From Strongylocentrotus purpuratus (lineage: Eukaryota; Echinodermata; Echinoidea; Camarodonta; Strongylocentrotidae), in assembly GCF_000002235.5 (NCBI RefSeq), contig NW_022145611.1, positions 17,395,633-17,459,632 on the forward strand: a DNA stretch of 64,000 bases, given 5' to 3'. Of this stretch, positions 27,101-40,300 are shown piece after piece. Position numbers and translations under genes: made by a program. The notes under the pieces are model-generated. The model was given only the letters and a program-made list of their open reading frames with translations, had not been told where the DNA came from and ran no database searches. How positions within the stretch are numbered: position 1 is the stretch's first letter; each line of letters begins with the position of its first letter.

Positions 27101-28327
27101 AAACAGATATTTCTTAAGATTGTTTTTTAACACTTCAGCAGAGCTGCTATTCTTAATCCATTGAGGGAGAGTATTCCATAATGAAGGCCCAGCACGAGCG
27201 AAGGTTCGCTCCCCCCACTTTGTTTTAACCCTAGGAGTAACAAGTAAGCCAGAGTTTTGAGAACGTAGCTGTCTAGAGGGAAAGTAATGCTTAATCAAGC
27301 CGATGTTGTACTGCGGAGCAGAGCCATGCATACAGTGAAATAATAGATATCAATAAAGAATATAAGACATTTTTGGTGATGAGGACCCCTGGCTACTTTC
27401 ACACCTTCAATAATAAATCTGCTATGTCAGCAACAACAAAAATCAAGAAAGAAAGAAAGAAAAAAAATCATCTCCCCAAAAAATACCAAAACAAAGACAT
27501 GCAAAAAATGTAAATATCTCCAGTACGAGCCATTTGATTTCAATCTGCACTTGAATGCAACTTTCATGACAGTTGGCCTGTAATTCCTTCATTCTTAATG
27601 ATTATCTAATTGCATAGTTGATTAATATAATCAGTAGAGCAGATTTAGATCACATTCAAACATCAACTTTATATGGATCATGACAGCTTACCTTGGTGGG
27701 GCCTTGCCGGTGAGGTTTAACTTTGGAACGTGAAGTGGTTCTGTGATGACAGCGTTGGAAGTGCCGAGTGTGAAGATTCCTCTGCAAGAAAATGTCAATA
27801 AGTTAGTACTGAAAAACCTGGTAAAAAAAATAGTACCAAGATGCCCTAGAGAAGTACATTTAAAAAATACACATTCCTTCACTGAATAGTGACTCTGGTT
27901 ACGCTCTATCACCTCTCTTCACTGCAGTGGTCTCAAGGCAGCAGATACAGAGACACTGTGTGAAGATTCACTTGGCTTGAGAAATTAATGAATTAGTGAA
28001 TGAAAGCTTGCCTGCTACATATTAAGGTCGGTAGAAGCTTAAACCACATGTTGTATTGAAAATTAGAGAAAGGTATGAATGTAATTTTTTTCAGTGGCAT
28101 CTTTAAAAAATAAAAATGAGATATGTCATGTTTATTGAAGAAGAGTTTTGCCCTTACCTGCCAACTGGGAGAGCCATTGTACGCTGAGAGACAAGTAACA
28201 GATGTAGTTCCTGTTCTTCAATGAACTCATGGTCACTGAAAGAGAAAAATAAAGAAAGAGTGAGAGAAATAAGAGTTAGGTAAAGAGAAAGGGAGGCAGA
28301 CAGAGCAATAGATACAGAGACAAACTC

Positions 28328-28375
<48 letters not shown>

Positions 28376-31300
28376 ATGAGAAGAGAGAAGCAGTGTAGAA
28401 ACAGTGTAGAAACAGAAAGACAAGGTCAAAGAAAGAGAGAGAGAGAGAGGGAGACATGTGAAATGAAAATTTACATATAAAAAAAATCCTAGTTCATAAC
28501 AGGATGAAGTCTAGATACAAAATATTTTTTCTCTAAAAATTATCATATGTAATTGATAAAACCTTTATAAAAAAATACATTGAATTCAATATCCTACAAC
28601 AAATCATTTTACTCTTGTTTTAAACCTGTCTGCCTTCCTTTAGATGTTCATGTATTTTAAATATAATTATAATGCAACCTTTGCTGACCTTGTTTCTGGT
28701 TTCTGAGTGAGAGCGATGGTGACAGGCTTAGAGGACTGGAGGAGACGCCGGACCTCCTGGACGCGGAGATCATCAGGGAACCGGAGCCGAAGGAGCTCCT
28801 GGTCTAGATGCTCCATCCCATCACGTTCATCTTGTTTGGTTGCCATGGTGCTAGGGCCACTCCCTGGTGAACCACAGTGGGTCTGAGGAAGGGGGGGGGG
28901 GGGAGAAATCATCTCAGAAGTTACATTGGAATCTCATACATGCCAATACAATAGACGTGCAAATTGGATGCTGATAGATAGTCCATTACAGCCAAAGCTA
29001 ACTACTTCCTTCCTCTCTCTCCCTCTCTCTCTTCCTTTCTGCCCCTCCCCTTCATCTTGGAGTTACCTTCTCGTTTCAACAGCTCTAGACCCCCCCTTCC
29101 CCCCACCCCAACACTCCGCAGAGCAAAGAATTTAAGTGATGTTCAAGTTTGAAACCAACAAAAATGTCTACTTGTGATAATTAGTAGAGCAGAATAAAGA
29201 AGTGCTTGATGAGAAGACAGTGTTGAAAGGATACACAAGGCTCCGGTTTCACTCGAAGAAATGGACATTAACAGATAATTGTACCTGAATTCATTGAATA
29301 ACAACTTAAGCAATATCATGGAGCGATTAAAACAAACTGGAAACAAAATATTAAAACTGTCATAAGCCATTCCATGTGCTGACATCTCTGAACACACTCT
29401 GAGTAGTGTATCACATGTTCATTTAGAATGAATGCTTTCTTAAAGCCCATTTGTACTAGTTTAGAGGAGGGATTAGACCACCCTGTAAGGTCACTGACAG
29501 GTGGTTATCTCATCAAATCAGCTCTCTCTTAACATAAGAAAAAGAGGATCATGGGGGACCAATGGTTACCGATTAGGCAATGTTTACTAAATAGAGGGCG
29601 CAAGTAGCTATAAGTAGTGCAGTCGGGCTTTAACCAATGCCTCACACATCTCACCTTTGACCTCCGATGCTTCTTACTGGACGATGAAAGCCACTGGACC
29701 TGGTTGGACAGGTCCTGCCTGCCCAGGAGGTCATACGCCCCCTTGGGCCAGCCAGAGTGCGGGGCGTCCTGACACTGTGAGATGGCCTCCATCAGAGGGA
29801 GAGCCACGCCCACTGGCAGGGAGGCAAGGGTGGCCAGGGTGTAGCCGAGATGAGCCATGTAGAGGACTGTCCGGTGGGAGGAGGGGAGGTCAGGGTATCG
29901 CAGCAGGAAGGTGTTCAGGCTGTCCATGGAGCTGAAGTCTGACGGGAAAGCTGGCATGGCCGGAAGAGAAGGAATGAAAGTTTTAGCACTGTATGACTTA
30001 ACTGTTACATCAATGTCTTTAGCTACTGCAGTACTATAGCCTTAACTGGATAAATTAACACAAGGTCCAATTCTCTGCTACTGTTACTATATGTGTACTA
30101 CTGAAAATGCTACTACTATTCTACTACTACTACTACTACTACTACTACTCCTGCTTCTTCTGCTATCTCTACTACTACTACTGCTGTTGCTGCTGCTGCT
30201 GTAACTAATAATACTTCTACTCCATGTACCACATATAATGTAGCTATAATTAGTACTAGAAACATTTCAAAACCTTAACAAACAAAAATAAATATTCTGT
30301 TGAAACTTGTACCATACTATACCTACTACATCACAGTACATCACACATCAACTATTCCTTTTCAAATTCATGAAAGCTGGATAAATTTCTTACCACTGAC
30401 AGACTGTCTCCTCCTGAGTCGATGTGTGCCTGCTAGGTCAGGTATACCTTCAGTCATGCAAAGCATGTAAAGCTGCAAGGACATGATAGCAACATAAATT
30501 CCTCTTAATCATAACATGAAGGTACGCTCCAACAGGATAGGTTGCACAAAAAGTGATTTAAAAAAAATGTCAAGTAGAAACAGTTACTTGCTTTTGCATG
30601 TGAATGGTTATTTGTTGCCAATTTGAAGATCTTCTCCAATCTAATCATGCAGCCTACACATTCTAAAGACAGCTGCTATTAGTAAGTAAAAGAAAAGACA
30701 TCATTCATACAAAAATTCAGCAAAATAATGAACAGGAAAGACTGCTCAGAATGTGAGATTGCTATCATACTTACAGAAACCATCTCACTAGTTTTGGAGC
30801 AGAGACCAGACAAGACTGGGAAGGGGTCCTGTTTTGCCCCCCTGATGTAGTTGTAGAGGTAGCGATCAATGCTGGGTGGTAGAGGAGTCCAGAAGGCTGG
30901 TACTTGAAGATCTTTCTTCATTTCTGTATTACAGACAAGAGAGAAATATTTATAAAAAATATATCATGAACTTGATAAATTGTTTAAGAATTATTCAACG
31001 GCATTGTATATACTATATCATTTTTTATATTTTATATGTTTTTAAAATGGTTAGATAAAAATGAAATAACTTCATAATTTGTACTTTATGGTACTCTTTA
31101 TACACAATGGTAACTTTTTGATAAAAGTGTTTAAAACTTTAGTGCTATGATAATATTAAAATATTTTATGATATATTGACCTTATATTTAATAAGAAAAA
31201 ACTAATTCTGTCAATGATGATGCTGGCTATGACAGTAATGATGATGATGATCAACATTTTATAAAGATAACTTAGTGAACAATGATACTAATTATGATGA

Positions 31301-34300
31301 TGATTGCAACATAAGGTACAATGATAATTCTGATGACAATAATGATGATCTTCGTGAAGATAATAAATGAGCAAAAATGAAGATGTTGGTGATGATAGTG
31401 ATATTGAGAGCTTAAAGTCTGTCTGTAATAGTTTGGCCAGGGGGATTAGACCTCCCTGCAAGGTCACTGACAGGTGGTTATCTCATCAAGCCAGCTCTCA
31501 AATAACATAAGAAAAAGGGGATCATGGGGGACCAACAGGCACCCATAAGGCATTGTTTGCTATATAGAGGGTACAAGTAGCTAGTGCAGTGGGGCTTTAA
31601 GAAGAGGCAGAAGAACCATATACCTGGTGTCAAGCTTTTCTCTGGAGTTGAACTGAACAGGGCGGGGTGGTTCCTGAGGTAGTAATCCTTGTACTGGGAC
31701 CAGTCCAATTCACTGCGAACAAAAAAATATGGAAGGTGGAAAGGTGGGGGCCATTAAATGAAAGACATTTATAGTAATAACCACACCATGCAGCTGCATG
31801 TCAGACCCTGGTTGATTCAATTTGCCATTACAAACGCTTGGTAAAACATGTCAAGATCACTCATAGAGTGGTGAAGTGTGACGTCATCAAAAGTCTATTT
31901 TTAGAATTTCTCAATTTTTTCTTCATTTTCCGAAAGAGCATAAAAAATAATGTCTAAATGTCGAAAACCAATTGAATATGTTAAGTATTGGCTGAGATAT
32001 GACCATCTGATTAAATATACCCCCCATAGGAGCTCAGTGTTATATGCTCTGGCTCCTAACCATTAGGAGCCAGAGCATATAACACTGAGTTCCCATAGGA
32101 CATATATTTATTCAGATGATCATATCTCAGCCAATACTTAACATATTCAATTGGTTTTCGACATTTGGACATTATTTTTTATGCTCTTTCGGAAAATGAA
32201 GAAAAAATTGAGAAATTCTAAAAATAGATTTTTATGACGTCACAGCTTCTGTACTCTATACTCAGATGGCATACTCGAAGAACAAATTACAAAATACTAC
32301 ATACCGGTATATAATTAAGTTCATTCCAATACATCAATACAAGTTTAAACTCAAATGTCAAAAAGCAATGGCTAATGGCTAATTGGTTCCTGCCAATATC
32401 ATGGCTGTCTTTTGCATTTACAAGTCACAGGCTGCATGTAAAGCCATCAAAGTGTTTGTAGTAAGAGACGACTTTGAATAAACTTGGAATGGTATTGAGA
32501 AATATTTACCATGCTAGATGATTGAGAACCACTACCAATTCTCTCACATCTTGTCTGAGATACTTGTTCAACATCAGCTCCTAGAAAAGAAAAAGAAAAA
32601 AAATGTATCAACACATATTTTTTCTAAACATCACCGACATAGGATACATCACTTCGGTACCTATGCCTGCTGGTTTATAAAATCATTTTTAATTCACAAA
32701 AAGCAAGAGTATTGGGAAATGTCAAATGATGAGGCTAAAGTGATGGTAATAGTGTACAATACATACATGTACATGGACAATTCACAAAATCAAACATTTT
32801 ATCATCGTCAATCTTAGATGTTGTTGTTGATGATAATCATTAAGAAGGGACATTGATTACTTTTACATCATACCAGATAATAAGAGATATGTAGAAATAT
32901 CTTGTGAAATATGAAGAAATTAAGTTCACCTTGAATGGAATGGACAAATAATACATTCATAAACTTTGACATCCCAGTCAACAAATTGTTTAAATAAGCC
33001 AAAGTAGCTCATTAATGACTAAAATCAGAAACATGTTTCTTTTTCTGGAGATGATGATAAGAGTATTAGCAGTTTACCTCGTATACCAGATGAAGGACAA
33101 ATGCCAGCCCAGGTATGTGGGGGAAGAGAAGTGCCGAGGTTTCCAGGGGTTTACGTTTGGTTGAATCGTCATTAGAAGAGCCTGGATTCATTGAACTGGT
33201 AGAGGGCGCCGTATCGGGGTGGTTGAACACTGGTAGAGTATCCTTCACCTTATTGTGATAGTCCGAGGAGAAGAGATACTCCCAGTCCTGATAAGGTAAG
33301 GGGGAAAATATAAAATGGCTATAATAAAAGCACTATTTCTGCCATGCATATTGCACACTTGATGCCATCGACCTACTTTTTTGAGGAAATTAACACAGAG
33401 AACATTTTCTAAATATAGAAAATGAAACAACTCCAAAATCAGTCTGAGCGAACCTGGAGGAAAAAACATAGTATCAAGAACTATAAGCTCGAGAAACAGT
33501 TTTTTTCAAGACTATACCAACAGTCCTTTTCAGGACTACACACCCACTCAAGAAAGACAGATTACCGACAGTCCTTTTCAGGACTCCCCAATCCTCCCCC
33601 CCTCTCTCACTCACATAATGCAACTGTAAACCTACTGTATACATATTAAAAGTTAACATTGCTCAACGACAAAAACACATAGAATGACCATGCTTTTGAT
33701 GAGCTATTTCTCATTTTGTTCTGTTGTTAGCTCACCTCATCCCAGCCCGATGGCTTGTGTTTCTTGGCTGCTACCACAGGAGAACCTGCTGATTCAGTGT
33801 CCTGAAAAATAATTGGAATAATAGTTTTACAGTACAAGATCTAAGATCTATATAATAATAACGTCCTAATATACAAATAGCTTATATATTTTTCTCTCTC
33901 TCTTGAGAAATATCTAATACGGACTGGGAGGGGTTATGATGGCTTACCAATCCAAATTCACAGACAGCAAGTAAACCAAGGAATAATCATAGGATTTTTA
34001 ATAAATTAAATAATAATAACTTTATTAGAATTTTTTCTATATCTTATTTTCTTGAAACATTTCAATACAGCTATATAACAATATTCTAACTCTCATTTTC
34101 TAAATTATTGTATATTAAATGTACTTAACCCACCTGACTAAATAAGTTGAGCTGTGCAGTGTTGTATCCCATCATACCCAACAAACAGGAAGCAAAAGTC
34201 ATGAGCTCTGATTGGTCACGAAGCTCTCCAGGTGCATGATTGGTTGCGTACCACCTGGCCTGAAACTGGATGGCTGTATCGCGCGGTAACACGTACTTGA

Positions 34301-37300
34301 TGGCCTCAAGACAGAGATTAACTATACAATACAATTGTACAAAAAGATGTCAGAATTGGTTGAATTAATTGTAATGAGACTAATATTAGATACTTCTATA
34401 ATCAAGTATCAAGTTTATTTGTCTTCCAGAAATCACATGTAACAAAATATAATAGAGTATAATCATAACAGTACAATGTAGAATAAAGAAAGACAAGGAG
34501 ACCTTGGTTGAAGCACAGCTTGTTAAGTAAAGGCCCCTCAGATGATGTGACAAAGATGCCTGATTTGTGAATACAACAACAAATAATATATGGAATATAT
34601 AAAGCTATTTACAAATTACACTCAGAAAAAAACTACCCAACGATGCATCGACCACAGCACGGACCAACCAAGCAGAGTGCTCGAGGTGATCTAATATCAA
34701 CTCTACTCTAGCCATGGTACTGATTTGGGTGTTTATAGAATTCAAGGAATTCCTTTTGTATCCCGCTACCCTTTTAGCACCTGGGCAGAGAATCAGAGAA
34801 GAGGTCTTCATGCTCCACAAACAAGTTAAAGGACTTTGTCAAATCACTTTTATTGAAATGAATTAACCTTAAGGAATAGCAAAGAAGAAACTTGCATAAT
34901 TTGCAAATATGATGTAATTCATGGCACCTAATTCAAGTCATTTTGATTCATTCAATATATAAATAAATGGTAATAACTATTTGATACCAACAATATACCC
35001 ACATTTAGTTTCATTCATAGTGAATGACGGATCAATAGTACTTCTCTATGTCTTCATCATAATAACAATTGACCTGGGCCCGTTGCATAAAACTTACCAT
35101 CGATGGTAACTTTGCCATCAATGGCAACTACCATGGTAACAGGGCTCAACAGCCAATCGAAATCAAGGTTTCCATGGTAGCTACCATTGATGGCAAAGTT
35201 ACCATCAATGGTAAGTTTTATGCAATGGGCCCTGAAGTTACTAGAACAGATCCCTATCAAAAGAAACTGAAACTCTTTAACAAACCTGTATTAGACACTG
35301 ATATTTTGGGCAGCGATGTTCGTATCATGGTGTCATTTGATAGGACCTGCAGATTGATAACGGTGTGAGAAAGTAGACAAAATATGTCAAAGTTTCTTAA
35401 AGAAACATTCGGATAGGACAACTTGTAATACCATCATAAATTCTGTTTAAATGCTACTATACATACTTTAAATAATAATAATTCTACATACCAGTAGTTG
35501 TAACTAACACAAGTTCCTTGAAATATAGCCTACTGAGAGGGAGTTTTTGAAAAATATAAATACCTGGTTGGCTTAATGAAATTAAAGATTCTTAGATTTA
35601 ACATACCCATGTATGAACTGAATCAACATGCTATCATAACATGCTACATCAATCAACAGCACTGCATTTGGAAGAAAGTGCCTAGCGGTACAAAAAGTAG
35701 GTGATAAAAGACAAATGCCTTCTTCCTCATAAGAGACGAAGGAGGATCTTCAGAATTTAACAGCAAACCAGTGCAATGTGTGACATCTCTGCACATAAAG
35801 TCTTTAAGAAAATTAAGGTACCACAGTGAATCTGTTCTTGACCGAATCCTGAAGACGAATGACATGCTGACCACTGGTGGCGCTGTGAGACAGCGTCAAG
35901 TCTTCACTGCAGGTGGAATCTTGAAGCTTGGTGTGACCAACCTCACCAGGTACAGGGGACAGCAGGACCACCTAAAGTCGTTAAACAGGTTGTCAGAAAG
36001 AGGGTAAGAGCTTGATTTGGATGCATTGTAACTGCATTATCCTCTTGAATGTAACAGAGTTAAATGCAAGCAATCAACAGTAGCTTACCATTAATTCGCC
36101 AGCCAATTATGGTAGCTACTATAGTTTCAATTATGGTTAGAAAAAGTTTTATGCAACGGGGCCTGGTCTCCATTTGCAAAGTCAAATTGTTTAACTGATT
36201 GTCTACTTAACACTTGAGCACTATGAAATAAAAGCTCATATGAATATGAAATAGTCATCCTTTGATGGTACACAAACACATGACGTTGAAGAAAATCTCA
36301 AATTTCATTGGAATTTCTATACAATGTCCCAAATCTATGAAAGAAGTTTAAATCACATCATAATTTTAACCATGGTTTAAAGCCTCAACATTGGACTAAA
36401 CCAAGTGTATATATTTCTTCCCTATTAGACATGAGACAGCATGCAAACATCACTTAAGGTTTCACCTACTAAAAATAAACCTCTTTCCTGCTTGCCTATG
36501 CGTCCTTGGCATATCCTTGTTGAAATATGTTCTAATTATTCATTTATTTTTAACAAGGATGATTTGAGAAAATCAATTGAGATTCTACGTTGACCCCTGA
36601 CATGATCCAATTACCTGATCGGTTAGGGAGAGTGAGACACCTGCACGTTGAGATGAAGTCAAGTAGGGGCTATCCAGGGGTGTACTAGGGCGTGGCATGA
36701 CACCCCCTGGTCCCACACTGCTGCTCATGATGGTAGGAGCGACCCCTGGGATCAGGATGTTACCGACCTTGTTGATACCGGTATAGAGGGCCAGGCTTCC
36801 ATTGGCTTCCACCACGACCATCATCTTCAGATCCTTGGGTTACATCACAATACATGGGAGAAAAAGAATCAATGTGTTTTATTTCATGAGTTCGTTTAGA
36901 AGAAGACAGTGCAGGATTTTATTTAGGACATTACTTTACATCGACCTGCGCCTAAGTGCTATTTTGTGTTTGTATGGGTTTGAAAAACTTTGGATTCACA
37001 ACTTATTTCTCCCATTTCCTGAGGCTTAATGAAAGGAATCGTCTGGGTCCTGTCGGCAATGGGTTTACAACGGAAAAGCATATTGTTGATTTGATGCAAG
37101 GCAATCAATAAGGCTAAAAAAAGGCATGCAGTCATAATAACTCTTGGAATCTTGGAATTCAAATCAAAGACAGTCCACTCAAGCAGTAACTGCAGAACCA
37201 AATGGACAGTCAGTAGGCCTACCTCTAGCTGGATTGCATCCCTAACATGGAGTGTGGTGAGGCTACCGAAGATGAGCTGCGTGCAGTCATTGCTGGAGCT

Positions 37301-40300
37301 GAACTTGAGGCACCTGAGCTGACGGGTACGAGGCAGCAGGAAGCAGAGGAAGTCCTGACCTGACAGGTCAGAGGTCAGGAAGGCCTTGGTAGCCTGACCT
37401 AGAATGCCGTCCCTGAATGAGAAGAAGAGAAATCACAAGCGACTAATTCAAAAAGGCTCTGGAGTCACTACCATTCCATTCCTGATGTAAGGATAAGATC
37501 ATATCTGTACTACTGTAAAACAAAAAACTTTCACAAAATAAAACTTTCATAATTGATGGACTGCTTTTCAGTCACAGCAAACATTTGTGGGTCATGTTTC
37601 CAATCAATCTATGGCATGAAAGTTTTGCAAATCTCAACTAATCACTGAAGTAACAAAGGTTAAAGCATGCTATAGTGTGTGTTTTTAATCCCCTGAAGAA
37701 ATCCCTTAAAAATCATTCACCAAGTGTCTCTAGAGCTGCACACCTTCACTCATATTCACGGTTTTATACCACTGGCTCTGTGACATAAAATACATGACTT
37801 TTACAATCAATTAGAAAAATCTTTTGTATCTCCAATCTTGCTGCAGTTAATGGTATCTTACCATGAACCGAATGTATCTATAATAATAATACGCTAAGGC
37901 TCCGCGGGGGGCGCGACATCTCCGCCAGCCTTTGTATTCTATTGTTTTTTAATGAGATCGCCGACCCAAGTTGGTGCGGCTATCTCCTCCTGAACCCTCC
38001 CCTCGGGGTCCCGGTGCCCGGTGCCATCGTCCGCGGGAGAGTCTACTCTAGCGAATTGGCTATACTCCGCCCGAGGTCCTCCTCCGTGTCGACGTCCAGG
38101 GCAAAAACAGACGCGACATGCATAACGCATGATATGCGTGACGACAGAGATACCTCATGGATATTCAACATGACATCCGTAGACACACGACCGATGACCG
38201 TCCACTCACATTAAGTTGCGTATTAAATGCACGACGCACAGGGTCGGGCTTACCCGAGTAAAGCATCTTTCTATAGGATATCCATTGTATAGTAGCTGCA
38301 CGAGCCACAGAGATACACACGAAGCTTCCCGTCCACGTCCAAACTTAGGGACCTATTTCCATCATTATTGCCGCGATTTTTATATAGGTGTCGTGAATGG
38401 AGGTATGAAATGAAAGCTTATTTCGTGATTATTACGGCCATGCTACTAAATTTTGATTATCATTTTCTAAAGGAAAGTTTTCACAAGAAAACCATTGGAC
38501 TGACAGTTCAGTCGCAAAGCTGCCTTCACTCCTCACACGTACACTACACACAGTGCAGTGTAACACCGGCACCGCGCACCGCAGGCGTCCGAGGCCTGCG
38601 GCGTCGGTGTTCGAGCTTCGATCCTGGAGTTTCGCTGGAATGTGTGTGAGTTCAGCTGAGCTGAGCTCGAGTCGAAGAGATTTGACACTTTGAAATTGTT
38701 ATCTGTTGGTTTGCATCATTATTGCCGCGATTTCAATATAGTTTCGTGAATAGATGTACGAAACCTGAGCTTCGAATTAGTAAAAGTATTACTAATGTCT
38801 ACGTTTTTAAACGACTGTCTGATTTTCTTGTGAATATTTTACTTTGAAAATGATTATCGAAATTCATGGTCAGAAATAATCACAATCTAGGGTCTATTAA
38901 TTATGTTACAGTTCTTGCATCAAATCAATGCATGAAAACTTAGTTATTGAACTAGAATTTTTTTTTTTTTTTTTAAATAGGCCTAGGCAATTATGAAGTA
39001 GGAAGCCTGAAACCTTAGCCTACTAAACAAATCCCAACAAAGTGTAGGCCTATCCTTTTATGAATTAATGAAAACGTAGCCCCCAGAAATTTCCCAAAAA
39101 TTTGAAATGGAGCCCCCGAAATGAAAAAAAATAATTTTTTGCCTGCGCCCCCCCCCCCCCCCTCTAGAATCAGGCGGATTTCTGCGGGTCCTGAGTGGAG
39201 TGTATGTATAATATAGGCGTGGGGTCCACGGGTTTCAAGGGGCCATAAACCCCCAAAAGCTCGGGGGTTACGTTCTTCAAAGTTGGGGGGGGGGGAGAGA
39301 TCAGATCAGAGGGTTTAGGCGTTTAATTAGGGTCACTGGGTCAGATGAGCATATTTTTAATACTTTATTTGTGACACTTGCGGGTCACTAATTGGCATGG
39401 GGTCAATACGTAGAGTTGCGTAGTGTTGCGTACCACCTACGCTGGCCTACGTTACTATATGCTGAGGGACGGAAAGAGGTACGCAAGATGAACGAAAAAA
39501 ATTCAACATGTTTAATTTTTTTCGCGTAGTTTCGGCGTAGAAACTTGACGCAGAAAGTACGCCTTTTTACGGAACACTACGCATGACTACGCAACAGTAC
39601 GCTACCCTACGCCAGATCGTCAAAGCAGTAAAAGCTTTCTACACAGTAAGCAACCATAAGCAAACCTGTACGCCAGCCTACGCATAATCTACGCAGGGAC
39701 TATTTTCCCATTAATACGCAGTCTAATTTCTGCGTAGTCGGTACGCCACACTACGGAACTCTACGCAGTTCCAGTGGCTTAAAGAATAACTACAAGTACA
39801 GTTGGATCGTTTTTTTTTTTTTTTATATAAGGCCAAATTAAAAAAAAAACATGTTTAGCGTCCTGTTTTTTCGAAAAATGGGAAGGAGGAGGCCCTTTTT
39901 TCTTTTTTTTTTCTTTCAAAATGGCCGCTCCGTACATTTTCCCTGACATTCTGGCTATTTTTCAAGATGGCGGCCGACAATTTTTTCTTTTCTTTTTTAA
40001 AATCAGAAATACATTTTAGCAGTGCTTTTCATGTTTTTTTTCTTTCAAAAAATAAAAAAATAAAAATAAAAAATAAAAAAATAAATAAATAAAAATAGGA
40101 GGCGGCCCCCAAAAAGGAAGCAGGCGGGGACGCTGTTTTTTTTCTTAAAAAAAATATTAAACAATTACAAAAAAATTTAAAAAAATAAATAAATAAATAA
40201 AAAAAATAAAAAAAAATAGGAGGCGGCCCCCAAAAAGGAAGCAGACGGGGACGCTGTTTTTTTTTTCTTTCAAAAAAAAAAAAAAAAATTCAAAAAAATT

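Noticed and set aside
35771-36007. 78-codon plus-strand frame
   Set aside because: It is the antisense shadow of ANAPC1 exon 13 (35822-35971).
37885-38775. Retroelement terminal repeats
   Set aside because: The 50-bp repeat is too short, and no element coding region lies between or beside the copies.
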